DNA from: Labilibaculum euxinicum
GTDB lineage: Bacteria > Bacteroidota > Bacteroidia > Bacteroidales > Marinifilaceae
Assembly: GCF_009795715.1 (NCBI RefSeq)
Contig: NZ_WTCR01000009.1
Location: forward strand, 62,001-126,000
Length of the DNA stretch: 64,000 nt
Direction of reading: 5' to 3'
This document shows, piece after piece, positions 1 to 9,079 of this stretch. Below the pieces are notes generated by a model. That model ran no database searches, was not told the DNA's origin, and worked only from the letters and a program-made list of their open reading frames with translations. A program made the position numbers and the translations under genes. Positions within the stretch are counted from its first letter, which is position 1. Each line of letters opens with the position of its first letter.

Positions 1-206
1 TCAATTGCTGTACGACTAGTAAATATTACAGCTGTGTGATCCAATACATTGATTCTTTCTTGTCTAAACTCCTTGGCTGAAATTCCTTCAACTTGAATAA
101 AAGGTCGAAAATCAATTTTTAAATTATATTTTTCGGCCAAATCAAAATACGGGGACTTTTCAGTTTGTGGTTTTGGTTGCGAAACCAGTATCGTCTTGAT
201 TTTCAA
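1..206 (-). CDS. hemD: Uroporphyrinogen-III synthase, N-terminal part (cut by window edge)
   Basis: HemD cyclises hydroxymethylbilane to uroporphyrinogen III in the cytoplasm, the branch point to haem and other tetrapyrroles. Only about the first 68 residues are present; the gene runs off the left edge. The translation starts KIKTILVSQPKPQ and continues through SPYFDLAEKYNLKIDFRPF and VIFTSRTAI, the usual opening of Bacteroidota HemD (a small beta-alpha domain ending in an SRTA-type turn). No ATG is in frame: the frame is closed upstream by a stop at 231-233, so TTG at 204-206 is the best start. It lies 36 bases behind the DUF4271 gene on the same strand, a common pairing in this phylum, and is probably co-transcribed with it. 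Confidence 0.75.
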   Translation of the reverse strand, partial: MKIKTILVSQPKPQTEKSPYFDLAEKYNLKIDFRPFIQVEGISAKEFRQERINVLDHTAVIFTSRTAI

Positions 207-242
207 AATAGTAGAGTTTAGTTCGACAATTTATTAACCGAC

Positions 243-1163
243 CTATACCAATAGATACAACAGTTTGTAAATCATTAGCAAGGGCAAAATTTCCAGTGCA
301 CAAAGGTACAAAATCATATAAAATATTGACACATGTTGGCGAAATAATATTTTTAAACCTCTGGATAGTCGGAATACATAAAAAATCAGAGTTAAAATTA
401 GACCCGAATTTAATAGCATTGGTACAGAGTGTTGTGCTATAAATGGCGCACTAATAGTGATGGGCAAGAGGATTACCCCTAAATTTTTATTGTAAATAGA
501 TACTGTGTGTAAATATTCTTTACTTTCCTTAATCCCGTTAAAAATATATCCAATAAATCTGATGAAGATGAATTTGACATTGTATAAAGCCACTAATCCG
601 ACAAAACAATAGAGGAAAAAAACAATATTGTTGTGCTCATGGTTCAGCGAAAGGATGTAAACAAGATACTGTACGATAAACAGGGTGAAATTCACATAAA
701 AAAGGAGGTTTAAGAAAATTGAACCTCTTAAGTTTCTCATATTTTTTTCCAACAAAAGGTTGGACGAAGTTTGGTGGTTGATTGTTGAATCGAATACCCG
801 GAGCAGGAATTTGCTAAATGAAAATCTTACGATTGCCATTAAAATCAATGCAAATAGAAGCACACCAGCCATCCAGTCGCTTTTATGAGAAGCAATTAGA
901 ACTCCTTTCTCACGGACTACTTGTACAGTGGAATCTTTTTCAGTTATTGGGATGCTGTCTGAAATCAGTAAAGAATCAATTGGGATTCTGATTCCTGGAT
1001 TAGTGAATGGAACAGAATCTGCTGCTGTTCCTGTTTGTTTTGCTGATACTTGGTGTGCGGGAAGAAAAATAATGGAATCCTTTAATTCATTGCCTGATTG
1101 GATCAATGAATCATTTAAAGGAATCTTGTTCACAAGTAAAAGGTGTGAATTATTTTGCGACAT
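243..1163 (-). CDS. DUF4271 family integral membrane protein
   Basis: A 306-residue protein with a polar N-terminal 90 residues and then about six hydrophobic segments (roughly 96-113, 148-172, 178-210, 225-245, 250-267 and 280-305). This layout, with hemD immediately downstream, matches the DUF4271 family of Bacteroidota, whose function is unknown. No catalytic or binding motif is visible. The ATG at 1161-1163 follows a long AT-rich stretch without a ribosome binding site, as usual in this phylum. The family assignment rests on architecture and neighbourhood rather than on a diagnostic motif. Confidence 0.7.
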   Translation of the reverse strand: MSQNNSHLLLVNKIPLNDSLIQSGNELKDSIIFLPAHQVSAKQTGTAADSVPFTNPGIRIPIDSLLISDSIPITEKDSTVQVVREKGVLIASHKSDWMAGVLLFALILMAIVRFSFSKFLLRVFDSTINHQTSSNLLLEKNMRNLRGSIFLNLLFYVNFTLFIVQYLVYILSLNHEHNNIVFFLYCFVGLVALYNVKFIFIRFIGYIFNGIKESKEYLHTVSIYNKNLGVILLPITISAPFIAQHSVPMLLNSGLILTLIFYVFRLSRGLKILFRQHVSIFYMILYLCALEILPLLMIYKLLYLLV

Positions 1164-1233
1164 ACTATATCAGGAACTTATTTGATTGATTTTTACAAAG
1201 ATAATTTTATTTTTCGTGGAGATATATTTCCAG

Positions 1234-1265
1234 CCAAAAAGAAAGCCCGAAATTTTATCGGGCTT
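1234..1265 (-). terminator. Intrinsic terminator after the acid phosphatase gene
   Basis: Read on the minus strand, AAGCCCGA and TCGGGCTT form a perfect 8-bp stem with a 7-nt loop, followed by a T-rich tract (TTTCTTTTT). It lies directly behind the stop codon at 1276. Confidence 0.85.
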
Positions 1266-1275
1266 ATAATCTTGT

Positions 1276-2088
1276 TTAGAGTTCTTCGTAACCTATTAAT
1301 TGCTTTTTGCGCAGATTCTCTTTTTCAAATCCATCTAATTTTCTCTCACTTTTCAGCACCTCTTTCTCCCATGAACCATACATTGGGTTGGGAAGAACTA
1401 TAAATCGTTGTCCAAATTCAGTTTGCCTTTCATCTACTTTCGAAAAGCCAAAGTCAGTCGATCTGTCTTCCAAAAACTCATCAAAATCACCTAAATTATC
1501 ACCGGCAAGAATTAAAATTTCATGAGTTTCCAGTACTTTATTTCTGCGTTCGGTTTTTATACTTGTTTTCGTTTTTAGTAACACATGCCTTTCATCCGCA
1601 AAGGGAAATCCTAACTCATTAAGGTTCTCGATGGTTTTAGCCAAAGCCGAAGTATCACGGTTGGATATATAAAATGTTTCAACGCCTTTTGATTCTGCAT
1701 ATTTTAAAAACTCCAAAGAGCCAGGTGTAGCTGAAGCTTTTGCCATATCTGTCCATTCTTTCCAGGCTGCGCGTGTAAATGCTTCGCCGCTGCGAATCGA
1801 ATTGGTTTCGAAAGGACTGTTGTCTAAAACGGTTTCATCAATATCAACAACAACAGCTTTGGGTTTTGTATTATCACTCTTGGTTAATAATTGATTATCC
1901 AACGAAAGTTTAGCCATGTTAAATGCCTGATAATACAATGCTCGGCACTCCGAAGCTCTTTGAAACCAAAGAGTAGCCATTACTAAATGTTCATTCTGAT
2001 TATTTTCCTGTTTTTTTGAATCCTGAGGTTTGGAACAAGACGAAATCAGGATGGAAAATGCAGCTAAAGCAAAAAATAATTTTCTCAT
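1276..2088 (-). CDS. HAD-superfamily acid phosphatase lipoprotein, e(P4)/class B-like 5'-nucleotidase
   Basis: A surface or periplasmic lipoprotein phosphatase of the HAD superfamily; relatives dephosphorylate nucleotides outside the cytoplasm so that nucleosides can be imported. The signal peptide ends in a lipobox with Cys18 (FSILISSC). HAD motif I is visible as DIDET with Asp82 and Asp84, followed by NSPFE. Motif II is the YISNRD stretch and motif IV is GDNLGDFDEF near residues 193-205. The length (270) fits the e(P4) family. It is a single-gene unit with its own terminator. Substrate range cannot be told from sequence. Confidence 0.88.
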   Translation of the reverse strand: MRKLFFALAAFSILISSCSKPQDSKKQENNQNEHLVMATLWFQRASECRALYYQAFNMAKLSLDNQLLTKSDNTKPKAVVVDIDETVLDNSPFETNSIRSGEAFTRAAWKEWTDMAKASATPGSLEFLKYAESKGVETFYISNRDTSALAKTIENLNELGFPFADERHVLLKTKTSIKTERRNKVLETHEILILAGDNLGDFDEFLEDRSTDFGFSKVDERQTEFGQRFIVLPNPMYGSWEKEVLKSERKLDGFEKENLRKKQLIGYEEL

Positions 2089-2219
2089 ATCAATTGATAT
2101 TTTAATTTTAGTAATTCACTAGGAATTGAATTTTTAAAATCTTCGGAGATGAATTTCAAATTGCAGATTATACTAAAAATGGTTTCGGAAATCGAAGATA
2201 ATAAAAAAATGGCTGTAAC

Positions 2220-2249
2220 TTTAATTTAGGTGTATGCGTCATACATTTG
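2220..2249 (+). promoter_or_regulatory. Candidate Bacteroidota promoter for the ECF sigma gene
   Basis: TACATTTG at 2242-2249 matches the -7 consensus TAnnTTTG. A weak -33 element (TTTA, 2220-2223) lies 18 nt upstream. Transcription would start only a few bases before the ATG at 2263, giving a very short leader. Confidence 0.45.
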
Positions 2250-2262
2250 ATTGCCACTAAAT

Positions 2263-2748
2263 ATGAACCTGGACGAATACAACATAAGTGTAGATCAGCA
2301 TGCTGATGGAATGTTTCGTTTTATCCTCAAAAACATTAGAGATGAGGATAAAGCGAGGGATATTGTGCAGGATAGTTTCGAGAAATTATGGCGAAATGTT
2401 GAGAATGTGAATTCTCTGAAAGTAAAATCTTATTTGTACACAACGGCTTATCATACCATGATTGATTTGATTCGACGGGAGAAAAGAAAAGAAGATTTTG
2501 AAAATGTGGATGTTAGAGATTATTCGCATTCTGAGCATTATTCAGATTTAAGTGAGATTCTTGATGATGCCTTGAAAAGATTATCGGAGGTTCAGCGATC
2601 GGTAATTTTATTGCGCGATTACGAAGGATATTCTTACACCGAAATTGCAAAAATTACTGATTTAACTGAGTCGCAGGTGAAAGTTTATATTTATCGGGCA
2701 AGAATGCATTTGAAGAATTACATTGGAAGTATTGAATCAATAGTATAA
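2263..2748 (+). CDS. RNA polymerase ECF-type sigma-70 factor
   Basis: A 161-residue sigma factor of the extracytoplasmic-function group, which directs core RNA polymerase to a small regulon in response to an envelope signal. Region 2 covers the first 75 residues (RDEDKARDIVQDSFEKLW, the usual D-x-V-Q-x-F core). Region 4 is the helix-turn-helix near the end (LSEVQRSVILLRDYEGYSY, then EIAKITDLTESQVK). I chose the ATG at 2263; a TTG at 2251 in the same frame would add four residues but falls on top of the likely transcription start. The gene is followed after 10 bases by a membrane protein of anti-sigma type, so the pair is probably one regulatory unit. Confidence 0.9.
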   Translation: MNLDEYNISVDQHADGMFRFILKNIRDEDKARDIVQDSFEKLWRNVENVNSLKVKSYLYTTAYHTMIDLIRREKRKEDFENVDVRDYSHSEHYSDLSEILDDALKRLSEVQRSVILLRDYEGYSYTEIAKITDLTESQVKVYIYRARMHLKNYIGSIESIV

Positions 2749-2758
2749 GGAATAGGAG

Positions 2759-3817
2759 ATGAGGGAAATAACCCGATACAACTACGAGGAATTCTTCCTT
2801 GATTATTTGGAAGGAACGTTAAGTTCCCTTCAGATTGTCGCGTTGGAAGATTTTTTAACCAAAAATCCAGATCTAAAATTAGAATTGGAGGAGATGGAGT
2901 GTCCTGTTTTTACTAAAGACTGCGTTAAAATTGATTTAAAATCATTAAAAGAAATTCCTTTTCGCGAAAGTTTTGATGAGTTTTGTATTGCCCGGCTAGA
3001 AGGAGACTTGTCGGTTGAAAATGAAATTGCATTCGATACTTTTCTGGAAAAGAACAAGTCCTTTCATAACGAGAATCAGATTTATCAAAAAACGATTTTA
3101 CATGCTGATAATAGTCTTGTTTTCACCGATAAGGAAAAGCTGAAAAGAAGTTCCCGTAAAGTTGTTTACTGGCGGTATTCTTCAAGAGTTGGAGTTGCTG
3201 CCTCAATTGTTCTGCTTTTTTCACTTTGGAGTATTTTGTATCAATTTGAAGGCAATCAATCAAATGAAGAGAAAATTACGGCTAAGGTAGAAACTGCAAT
3301 TACGGAAAGTAAGGAGACAAATAAAACTGAAAAGGCAATTGATGTTGAGGCTATTGCAACTCCCAAACAAGAGATTGTGAAGCCAGAGAAGAAATATTCT
3401 GTTGAAAAAGGACAGGCGCAGACAACAGATAGTCAGGAAGATGAAAAACAAGTTGAAAATATAGAAAAGGTGTTTAAGCGAGTTGAACCTGTGGTGCTTT
3501 CTGCTGATGCAGAACTCATTGCATTAGCCAATTCTGCAGATCCAAAGATAGAACTGGATATTCCCAAAGAAGAGAATACTGAAATCAGCACTCAAAATAA
3601 CGGACTTGCACAATTGGGTATGTCATGGAAATCAAGTGTGCCCGAAAAGAAAGCTCAAAACTCTGTTTTATATGCTATTGCGAAATATGGCGTGGATAAA
3701 TTGGGCGAAATTGCAGGGAAAAATGTTCAGTTGGAGAAGAAGTATGACTCTGCTACAGAGAAAACGCGATTAGATTTTAATACTGCAGGCATCGGTTTTT
3801 CAAAAACAATTAAATAA
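2759..3817 (+). CDS. Anti-sigma-factor-like membrane protein with duplicated N-terminal motif
   Basis: A 352-residue protein with one transmembrane segment at about 144-161, which puts residues 1-143 in the cytoplasm and the long acidic and lysine-rich C-terminal half in the periplasm. The cytoplasmic part holds two similar helical motifs: EFFLDYLEGTLSS...ALEDFL (8-38) and EFCIARLEGDLSV...AFDTFL (70-102). An LEGxLS motif near the N-terminus is typical of Bacteroidota anti-sigma proteins paired with ECF factors. It begins 10 bases after the sigma gene. I infer that it binds the upstream sigma factor; no zinc-binding HxxxCxxC motif is present. The C-terminal region is not recognised. Confidence 0.65.
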   Translation: MREITRYNYEEFFLDYLEGTLSSLQIVALEDFLTKNPDLKLELEEMECPVFTKDCVKIDLKSLKEIPFRESFDEFCIARLEGDLSVENEIAFDTFLEKNKSFHNENQIYQKTILHADNSLVFTDKEKLKRSSRKVVYWRYSSRVGVAASIVLLFSLWSILYQFEGNQSNEEKITAKVETAITESKETNKTEKAIDVEAIATPKQEIVKPEKKYSVEKGQAQTTDSQEDEKQVENIEKVFKRVEPVVLSADAELIALANSADPKIELDIPKEENTEISTQNNGLAQLGMSWKSSVPEKKAQNSVLYAIAKYGVDKLGEIAGKNVQLEKKYDSATEKTRLDFNTAGIGFSKTIK

Positions 3818-3970
3818 GCCTGTAACTATTCATTCACCACTTCGTCTTACCCATATAAATAAGATAAATATACCATTATGAAATGCCCAAGAGTAAATCA
3901 TCATTAACTCTATACGAATGATGATTTGCAATTGGCAAGTTCCACCTGATAGTAACAAGAAAATTATAAA

Positions 3971-5053
3971 ATGATGAAAAAAATATTTTTGCTATGTATG
4001 GCCTTTGTGCTTGTATTTGGAAGTAACGCCCAGGAAGTTGCTGATACCTTAAAAACAGATACAATCAAGAAGAAGATTTTAATTGAAGATTCGTGGTCGA
4101 ACCAAAAAAAGAAATCAGAGAAAAAAGAAACTGTTAAAACTCAATCATGGGAAACGACCGCTGACACTACAAAAGTTAAATTTCTCGAAAAAGATTTAGT
4201 AAAAGTCGTTGAGGATGACAAAGGGATTAAAGCTAAAATTGGGAAGATTGGCAAAGTAGGTTTTGAAGAGGACAGAGACACTACAAAAATCCGACTTGGC
4301 GGAAAGCAGATTAATATTATTGACGGCTGGCACGGAACCAGAATCCGAATTCAGAAGGTAAATCCTTGGGATGCTAATCAGGATAAGTTTTTTCTTGAAG
4401 AGGAGAAAGGTTTTCGAGGACATTGGGCAGGTTTTGAAGTGGGCGTAAATGGTTTTGCTGACGAGTATTATGGTGATTATCTCGATGATCAGAAGGATTT
4501 TATGGATTTAGATATGGCCAAATCACTTGCCGTTAACTTAAACTTTCTTCAGTATGATATTAGTTTACAAAAGGAAAGAAACACCATTGGTTTGGTGACT
4601 GGTATGGGATTGGAGTGGAACAATTACCGTTTCGATCAAAATATAACATTAGCCAATGATGGTTCCGGAAAAATTGAACCAATTGCTTTTGATCCTGACT
4701 GGAACATTAAAAAAAGCAAATTAACCAGTTTGTACCTAACTGTACCTTTATTGTTAGAGTTTCAAATTCCTGTTAAGTACAAATCCCGAAGAGTTCACAT
4801 GTCGGCTGGATTAGTGGGTGGATTACGAATTGGTTCTCATACAAAAGTGAAATACAAATCGAACGGGAATATGCACAAAGATAAAGATCACGACGATTTT
4901 AACCTGAACACTCTGCGTTGTGCAGCTCATGCTCGCATTGGCTATCGTTCACTAAACTTTTTTGCTACCTATGGTTTAACCGATTTATTCGAATATAATA
5001 AAGGTCCGGAATTAGTGCCTTTTACAGTTGGAATTACCTTGGTGAGTTTTTAG
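3971..5053 (+). CDS. Secreted outer-membrane beta-barrel protein
   Basis: A 360-residue exported protein. The signal peptide ends near residue 21 (VFGSNAQ). A charged, low-complexity linker follows (25-90), and then a region with alternating aromatic and hydrophobic strands from about 145 to the C-terminus (for example LYLTVPLLLEFQIPV and VHMSAGLVGGLRIGS). The chain ends in VPFTVGITLVSF, with a terminal Phe as in outer-membrane barrels. This is the OmpA-size 'outer membrane beta-barrel' type common in Bacteroidota. It lies 150 bases behind the sigma/anti-sigma pair on the same strand and may belong to its regulon (inference). MMKK at 3971 or MKK at 3974 could be the start. Confidence 0.7.
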   Translation: MMKKIFLLCMAFVLVFGSNAQEVADTLKTDTIKKKILIEDSWSNQKKKSEKKETVKTQSWETTADTTKVKFLEKDLVKVVEDDKGIKAKIGKIGKVGFEEDRDTTKIRLGGKQINIIDGWHGTRIRIQKVNPWDANQDKFFLEEEKGFRGHWAGFEVGVNGFADEYYGDYLDDQKDFMDLDMAKSLAVNLNFLQYDISLQKERNTIGLVTGMGLEWNNYRFDQNITLANDGSGKIEPIAFDPDWNIKKSKLTSLYLTVPLLLEFQIPVKYKSRRVHMSAGLVGGLRIGSHTKVKYKSNGNMHKDKDHDDFNLNTLRCAAHARIGYRSLNFFATYGLTDLFEYNKGPELVPFTVGITLVSF

Positions 5054-5079
5054 AATACTACTAATAGATAAATATTATT

Positions 5080-5110
5080 ATGCCGGATCCTTGATGAATC
5101 CGGCATTTTT
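5080..5110 (+). terminator. Intrinsic terminator after the beta-barrel gene
   Basis: ATGCCGGAT (5080-5088) and ATCCGGCAT (5098-5106) form a perfect 9-bp stem with a 9-nt loop, followed by a T run. Confidence 0.88.
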
Positions 5111-5140
5111 ATTCATTTGCATTTTGAGCTTTGACGAGTG

Positions 5141-5172
5141 TTGAATTATGTGCTTTAAAAATAGTATATTAG
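5141..5172 (+). promoter_or_regulatory. Possible promoter of the TPR histidine kinase gene
   Basis: TTG at 5141-5143, a 21-nt spacer and TATATTAG at 5165-5172 (TAnnTTTG with two changes) lie just ahead of the ATG at 5177. This is a weak match. Confidence 0.3.
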
Positions 5173-5176
5173 CGAC

Positions 5177-7183
5177 ATGAAAAGAAAATTCCAGCTTTTA
5201 ATTTGCTTTTTTTCTATCTTCCTTGCTCTGCCTGTATTTGCTGATTTTCAGACAAATTTGGATAGCTTGAATAATCGCTATACAAAAGTGTTTGGTCAGG
5301 AAAAATTGGAGACATTATTGGAGATGAGCCGGGCATATTGGGATACCGAACCTGGAAAAGGAATTGAAATAGCTACCAGAGCTCTAGCGACGGCTCAAAG
5401 TCTTGGTTATGATCAGGAAATAGTGAAAGCCATGTTTTATTTGGGAACGGCTTACTATAAGGATAATCAGTATGATTTCTCGCTGGATTATTTACTGCAG
5501 GCATATCGTTTTGCGAAAAATCATGATTACCAAAAGGAAGTTGCTGATATCAGTCACCAATTGGCTACTGTTTACTACCAATCTGGGAAAATCAACAAAA
5601 TATACAATTACACAGAGGAAGCCAACACTATTTATAAGCAACTGGATGATAAGGTGGGAATTGCCCGATGTCTGAATATGTTTGGTGTTTACTATCAGTC
5701 AATTCGAGATTATGATCAGGCCATTGATTATTTACAGAAAGGACTGAAACTTGGGAAAGAAATTTCGCACAGATCCATCGTTGGAGAACTATTGAATGAT
5801 ATTGGTAGTTTGTATACCGAAATGGGAGATACTCTTAAAGCTATTCGAACTTATCATGAGGCTGTTGACTATTATAAATCAAATGGACCAAACAATAAAA
5901 CCGGGGTTTTTGAATTGAATATGAGTGATTTATATCTCCATCATAACGATCTCATCAAAGCAAAACATCATCTTGACAAAGGTTATCTGGTTGGCAAACA
6001 ATTAAAATCGAAAAGATTACTTCGGGATTATTACAAATATCTTTCGCTTTACTATACAAAACTTGGCGATTATAAGAATTCAGTAATTGCCTATCAAAAT
6101 CTTCAATCTTATCAGGATTCTATTGCGTCGGAGCATTTATCAAATAAAATCGATGATTTGGATTCCAGGCACATGGAAAACATTAAAAATCAGGAAAATC
6201 AGGCTCTTCGTGCTGAGAATCAAACACAACAATTGGAAATTAACCGTCAGTATACCATTGGTTTACTGATTCTACTTTTACTACTTGTGGTTATATTTCT
6301 TCTCACTTTCCGGTACCGAAATAATCTGAAGGACAATGAGCTTTTATACCTGCGTAATCGTCTGGTAAGTCAGCATCAGGAGGAGTTAATAGGAGCAATG
6401 AAAAGGCTTAAAGAGAGTGAAGATAAGCTTAGAACAGCCAATGAAACCAAGGATAAAATGTTTTCCTTAATTGCCCATGACTTGCGGGGAGCAATTGGCA
6501 ACATTAGTAATGGATTACGAATGATGCTTACCGACAAGGAATTGGATCTGTCTGAAGAAGATAAAACAGAATTTTTGCAATCTTTGTTTCATTCTGCGGA
6601 TAATTCATTCGAATTGCTTGAAAATCTGTTGTTTTGGGCAAAAAATCAAACATCTACAATATCTGCTAATTTACAAATGGTTGATGCCAGTTCGATAATT
6701 AGTTCAAATATAAATTTGTCGGCAGAGTTAGCAAAAATTAAGTCCATTCGTTTAATTGCAAGTACCAATCCTTCAGTAGAAGTGTATATCGATTGGAATA
6801 TGATTAATACAGTTCTGCGAAATTTGATATCAAATGCAATTAAATTCACCAATAAAGGAGGAATTATTGAAGTTAAATCGGAGATTGGAGAGTATTTTGT
6901 TAAAATTTCGGTGATTGACAATGGAATTGGAATGATGCCGGATCAGATTGAGAATATTTACGAGGGAAAAACGACTGATGGCACTGCTAATGAGAAAGGT
7001 ACCGGTCTGGGTATTACTTTGTGCAGGGATTTCTTAGTGAAAAATCATGGCGAAATGATGGTAGAAAGTGAAGTTGATAAGGGCAGCACATTTTCGTTTA
7101 TCATTCCCCGCAGACCGATGAGTGATGAGAAATTTAGTGAATTTGTGAAAAAGGAGACCCTGATTTCATTTGTAAATGTCTAA
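5177..7183 (+). CDS. Sensor histidine kinase with N-terminal TPR repeats
   Basis: A 668-residue membrane-bound sensor kinase. A signal peptide (1-22) is followed by a series of tetratricopeptide repeats to about residue 330 (A-x-x-x-L-G-x-A/x-Y patterns such as AMFYLGTAYYKDNQYDFSL). One transmembrane helix lies at about 360-379, then a coiled-coil linker. The HisKA domain has its phospho-acceptor at His434 (IAHDLRGAIGNI). The ATPase domain shows an N-box (NLISNAIKFT) and G-boxes (DNGIGM, GTGLGI). The TPR part would be periplasmic. No receiver domain is fused and no response regulator lies next to it, so it is an orphan kinase here. Its last bases overlap the open frame of pepE, but the true pepE start is 46 bases later. 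Confidence 0.9.
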   Translation: MKRKFQLLICFFSIFLALPVFADFQTNLDSLNNRYTKVFGQEKLETLLEMSRAYWDTEPGKGIEIATRALATAQSLGYDQEIVKAMFYLGTAYYKDNQYDFSLDYLLQAYRFAKNHDYQKEVADISHQLATVYYQSGKINKIYNYTEEANTIYKQLDDKVGIARCLNMFGVYYQSIRDYDQAIDYLQKGLKLGKEISHRSIVGELLNDIGSLYTEMGDTLKAIRTYHEAVDYYKSNGPNNKTGVFELNMSDLYLHHNDLIKAKHHLDKGYLVGKQLKSKRLLRDYYKYLSLYYTKLGDYKNSVIAYQNLQSYQDSIASEHLSNKIDDLDSRHMENIKNQENQALRAENQTQQLEINRQYTIGLLILLLLLVVIFLLTFRYRNNLKDNELLYLRNRLVSQHQEELIGAMKRLKESEDKLRTANETKDKMFSLIAHDLRGAIGNISNGLRMMLTDKELDLSEEDKTEFLQSLFHSADNSFELLENLLFWAKNQTSTISANLQMVDASSIISSNINLSAELAKIKSIRLIASTNPSVEVYIDWNMINTVLRNLISNAIKFTNKGGIIEVKSEIGEYFVKISVIDNGIGMMPDQIENIYEGKTTDGTANEKGTGLGITLCRDFLVKNHGEMMVESEVDKGSTFSFIIPRRPMSDEKFSEFVKKETLISFVNV

Positions 7184-7229
7184 ATTTAGGTCAGATAATT
7201 CACATCTACATAAACTAAATTCAGCGCAA

Positions 7230-7940
7230 ATGAGATTATTATTAATAAGTAACTCCACGATGGCCGGGGAGGAATATTTAGACTATCCTAAAAACAACAT
7301 CAAAGATTTTTTAGGCGATAAGCCGGTTAAGGCTTTATTTATCCCCTACGCAGGAGTGACTGTTTCTTTCGACGAGTATGAAGCCAAAGTAAAGGCTAAG
7401 TTCAATGAAGTTGGCCATGATATTGTTTCTATTCATCATTTCGAAGATCCGGTAAAGGCTGTTGAAGAGGCTGAAGCAATTGTTGTAGGTGGTGGAAGTA
7501 CATGGAATATGCTGCATTTGGTGCATAAAAACAACCTGACGGAGGCAATCCGCAAGAGAGTGATCAGTGAAAATGTGCCATATATCGGTTGGAGTGCAGG
7601 TTCAAATTTGGCTTGCCCCACGATTAAAACCACGAACGATATGCCAATCATAGATCCTTTGGGATTTGATGCACTTAATTTAATCCCGTTTCAGATTAAC
7701 CCACACTATTTAGATAAAAATCCTGATGGTCATGGAGGAGAAACGCGCGAAGATCGTATTAATGAATTTATGGTTGTAAATACTGATATGTATGTTGCAG
7801 GTTTAAGAGAGGGTAGTATGTTCTTGGTAGAAAACGGGAAAATTAATTTGATTGGTAAACTCAACTGCCGGATCTTTAAAAATAATGTTCAAGCATACGA
7901 ATTGAGTCCAAAGGATGATTTTAATTTTTTGTTGAAATAA
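7230..7940 (+). CDS. pepE: Dipeptidase E (alpha-aspartyl dipeptidase)
   Basis: A cytoplasmic serine peptidase of family S51 that hydrolyses dipeptides with N-terminal aspartate. I start it at the ATG at 7230 (MRLLLISNSTMAGEE), which lines up with the start of E. coli PepE; upstream in-frame codons overlap the preceding kinase gene. The nucleophile motif GWSAGSNLACPT places Ser122, and TNDMPIIDPLGFDALNL and INPHY hold the other conserved acidic and histidine positions. The length (236) is close to the E. coli enzyme (229). A strong terminator follows, so the gene is probably monocistronic or the end of a short unit with the kinase. Confidence 0.95.
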   Translation: MRLLLISNSTMAGEEYLDYPKNNIKDFLGDKPVKALFIPYAGVTVSFDEYEAKVKAKFNEVGHDIVSIHHFEDPVKAVEEAEAIVVGGGSTWNMLHLVHKNNLTEAIRKRVISENVPYIGWSAGSNLACPTIKTTNDMPIIDPLGFDALNLIPFQINPHYLDKNPDGHGGETREDRINEFMVVNTDMYVAGLREGSMFLVENGKINLIGKLNCRIFKNNVQAYELSPKDDFNFLLK

Positions 7941-7959
7941 ATTTTAGAAGATATATTTA

Positions 7960-7994
7960 AAGCGGTTGAATCTGCTTCAACCGCTTGCTTTAGT
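7960..7994 (+). terminator. Intrinsic terminator after pepE
   Basis: AAGCGGTTGAA (7960-7970) and TTCAACCGCTT (7976-7986) form a perfect 11-bp stem with a 5-nt loop. The following tract is only moderately T-rich (GCTTTAGTTTT). Confidence 0.75.
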
Positions 7995-8120
7995 TTTGAG
8001 TAGGATTGACAAAACAGTCTAATTTTGTTATCCATGTCCGCGTGTCATCCAATCAATTGCTTCAACAGTTAGGATTGTTAGTGTTTCTATAGATTATAGA
8101 AACAAGTGCAGGATCAAATT

Positions 8121-8159
8121 TAAAAATAAAAATCCCGAAAAGGAAAACCTTCCCGGGAT
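8121..8159 (-). terminator. Intrinsic terminator after xthA
   Basis: On the minus strand ATCCCGGGAAGG pairs with CCTTTTCGGGAT (two G-T pairs) around a TTTT loop and is followed by TTTTTATTTT. It lies 24 bases behind the xthA stop. Confidence 0.82.
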
Positions 8160-8182
8160 GATAGTATTTTATATCGGTGATA

Positions 8183-8950
8183 TTAAAAATCAACTTCAAC
8201 AACAATAGGACAATGGTCCGAGTGAATCACATCAGCTAGTATCGATCCTCCTTTTAGTAGCTCGCGAAGAGGTTCGCTTACCATATGGTAATCGATTCTC
8301 CAACCCAAATTCTTCCCTCTGGAACCAGCTCTGTAGCTCCACCAACTATATTTATCCGGTGATTGATCGAATACTCTGAAGCTGTCTATAAAACCACTGT
8401 CAATAAATTGGCTTACCCATTCTCTTTCTTCAGGTAGGAATCCCGAAACACCTTTCTTCTTTTCCGGGTTACTAATATCTATTTCTTTGTGACAGATATT
8501 ATAATCGCCTCCAATAATCAAATTTGGTCTTTCTTTTTTAAGTTCATTAATATAATCGTGAAAATAGGCCAACCATTCCATTTTATAATCCTGTCGTGGC
8601 CCGCCGGTTGTTCCTGATGGATGATATGTACTAAAAACCGAAACATCTCCAAAATCAGCTCTAATTGCTCTTCCTTCAATATCATATTTTGGGTTGTCAA
8701 CGCCAATAACCACACTGTCTGGCTTTTCTTTAGTCAGGATACCAACACCACTGTATCCTTTTTTTTCAGCAGAAAACCAGTAACAATGATATCCCAATTC
8801 TTCAAAAAGATGAGTTTCTATCTGCTCTGGCTGAGCTTTTGTTTCCTGAATTAAAAGGATGTCCGGATTTTCTTGTTTGAGCCATCCAATAAAGTCTTTT
8901 CCGAGGGCGGCTCGAATTCCATTTACATTGTAACTTATTATTTTTCGCAT
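8183..8950 (-). CDS. xthA: Exodeoxyribonuclease III (AP endonuclease)
   Basis: A cytoplasmic DNA repair nuclease of the endonuclease/exonuclease/phosphatase fold that cleaves 5' to abasic sites and trims 3' blocked ends. All family motifs are visible: SYNVNGIRAAL at the start, the metal-binding Glu in IQETKAQ, YHPSG, GGDYNICHKEIDI with the catalytic Asp and Asn, the WSYR turn, and the terminal SDHCPI with the catalytic Asp-His pair. The length (255) is normal for the ExoA-type branch of the family. It is transcribed alone, with its own terminator, convergent with pepE. Confidence 0.96.
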   Translation of the reverse strand: MRKIISYNVNGIRAALGKDFIGWLKQENPDILLIQETKAQPEQIETHLFEELGYHCYWFSAEKKGYSGVGILTKEKPDSVVIGVDNPKYDIEGRAIRADFGDVSVFSTYHPSGTTGGPRQDYKMEWLAYFHDYINELKKERPNLIIGGDYNICHKEIDISNPEKKKGVSGFLPEEREWVSQFIDSGFIDSFRVFDQSPDKYSWWSYRAGSRGKNLGWRIDYHMVSEPLRELLKGGSILADVIHSDHCPIVVEVDF

Positions 8951-9079
8951 AGCGTATGTTTTTATTTGAAGAGAATAAAGATAAAAAAAAGAAAACCCTG
9001 ATAAGGATAAATTCAGATAAGAGATAAATTAAAAATTCAGAAAATGCAATACGATTGCCTAAAATTACTTCAAATCAAC

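Noticed and set aside
1155-1525. Plus-strand frames opposite the acid phosphatase gene
   Set aside because: They are antisense shadows of a gene with clear HAD motifs and a lipobox.
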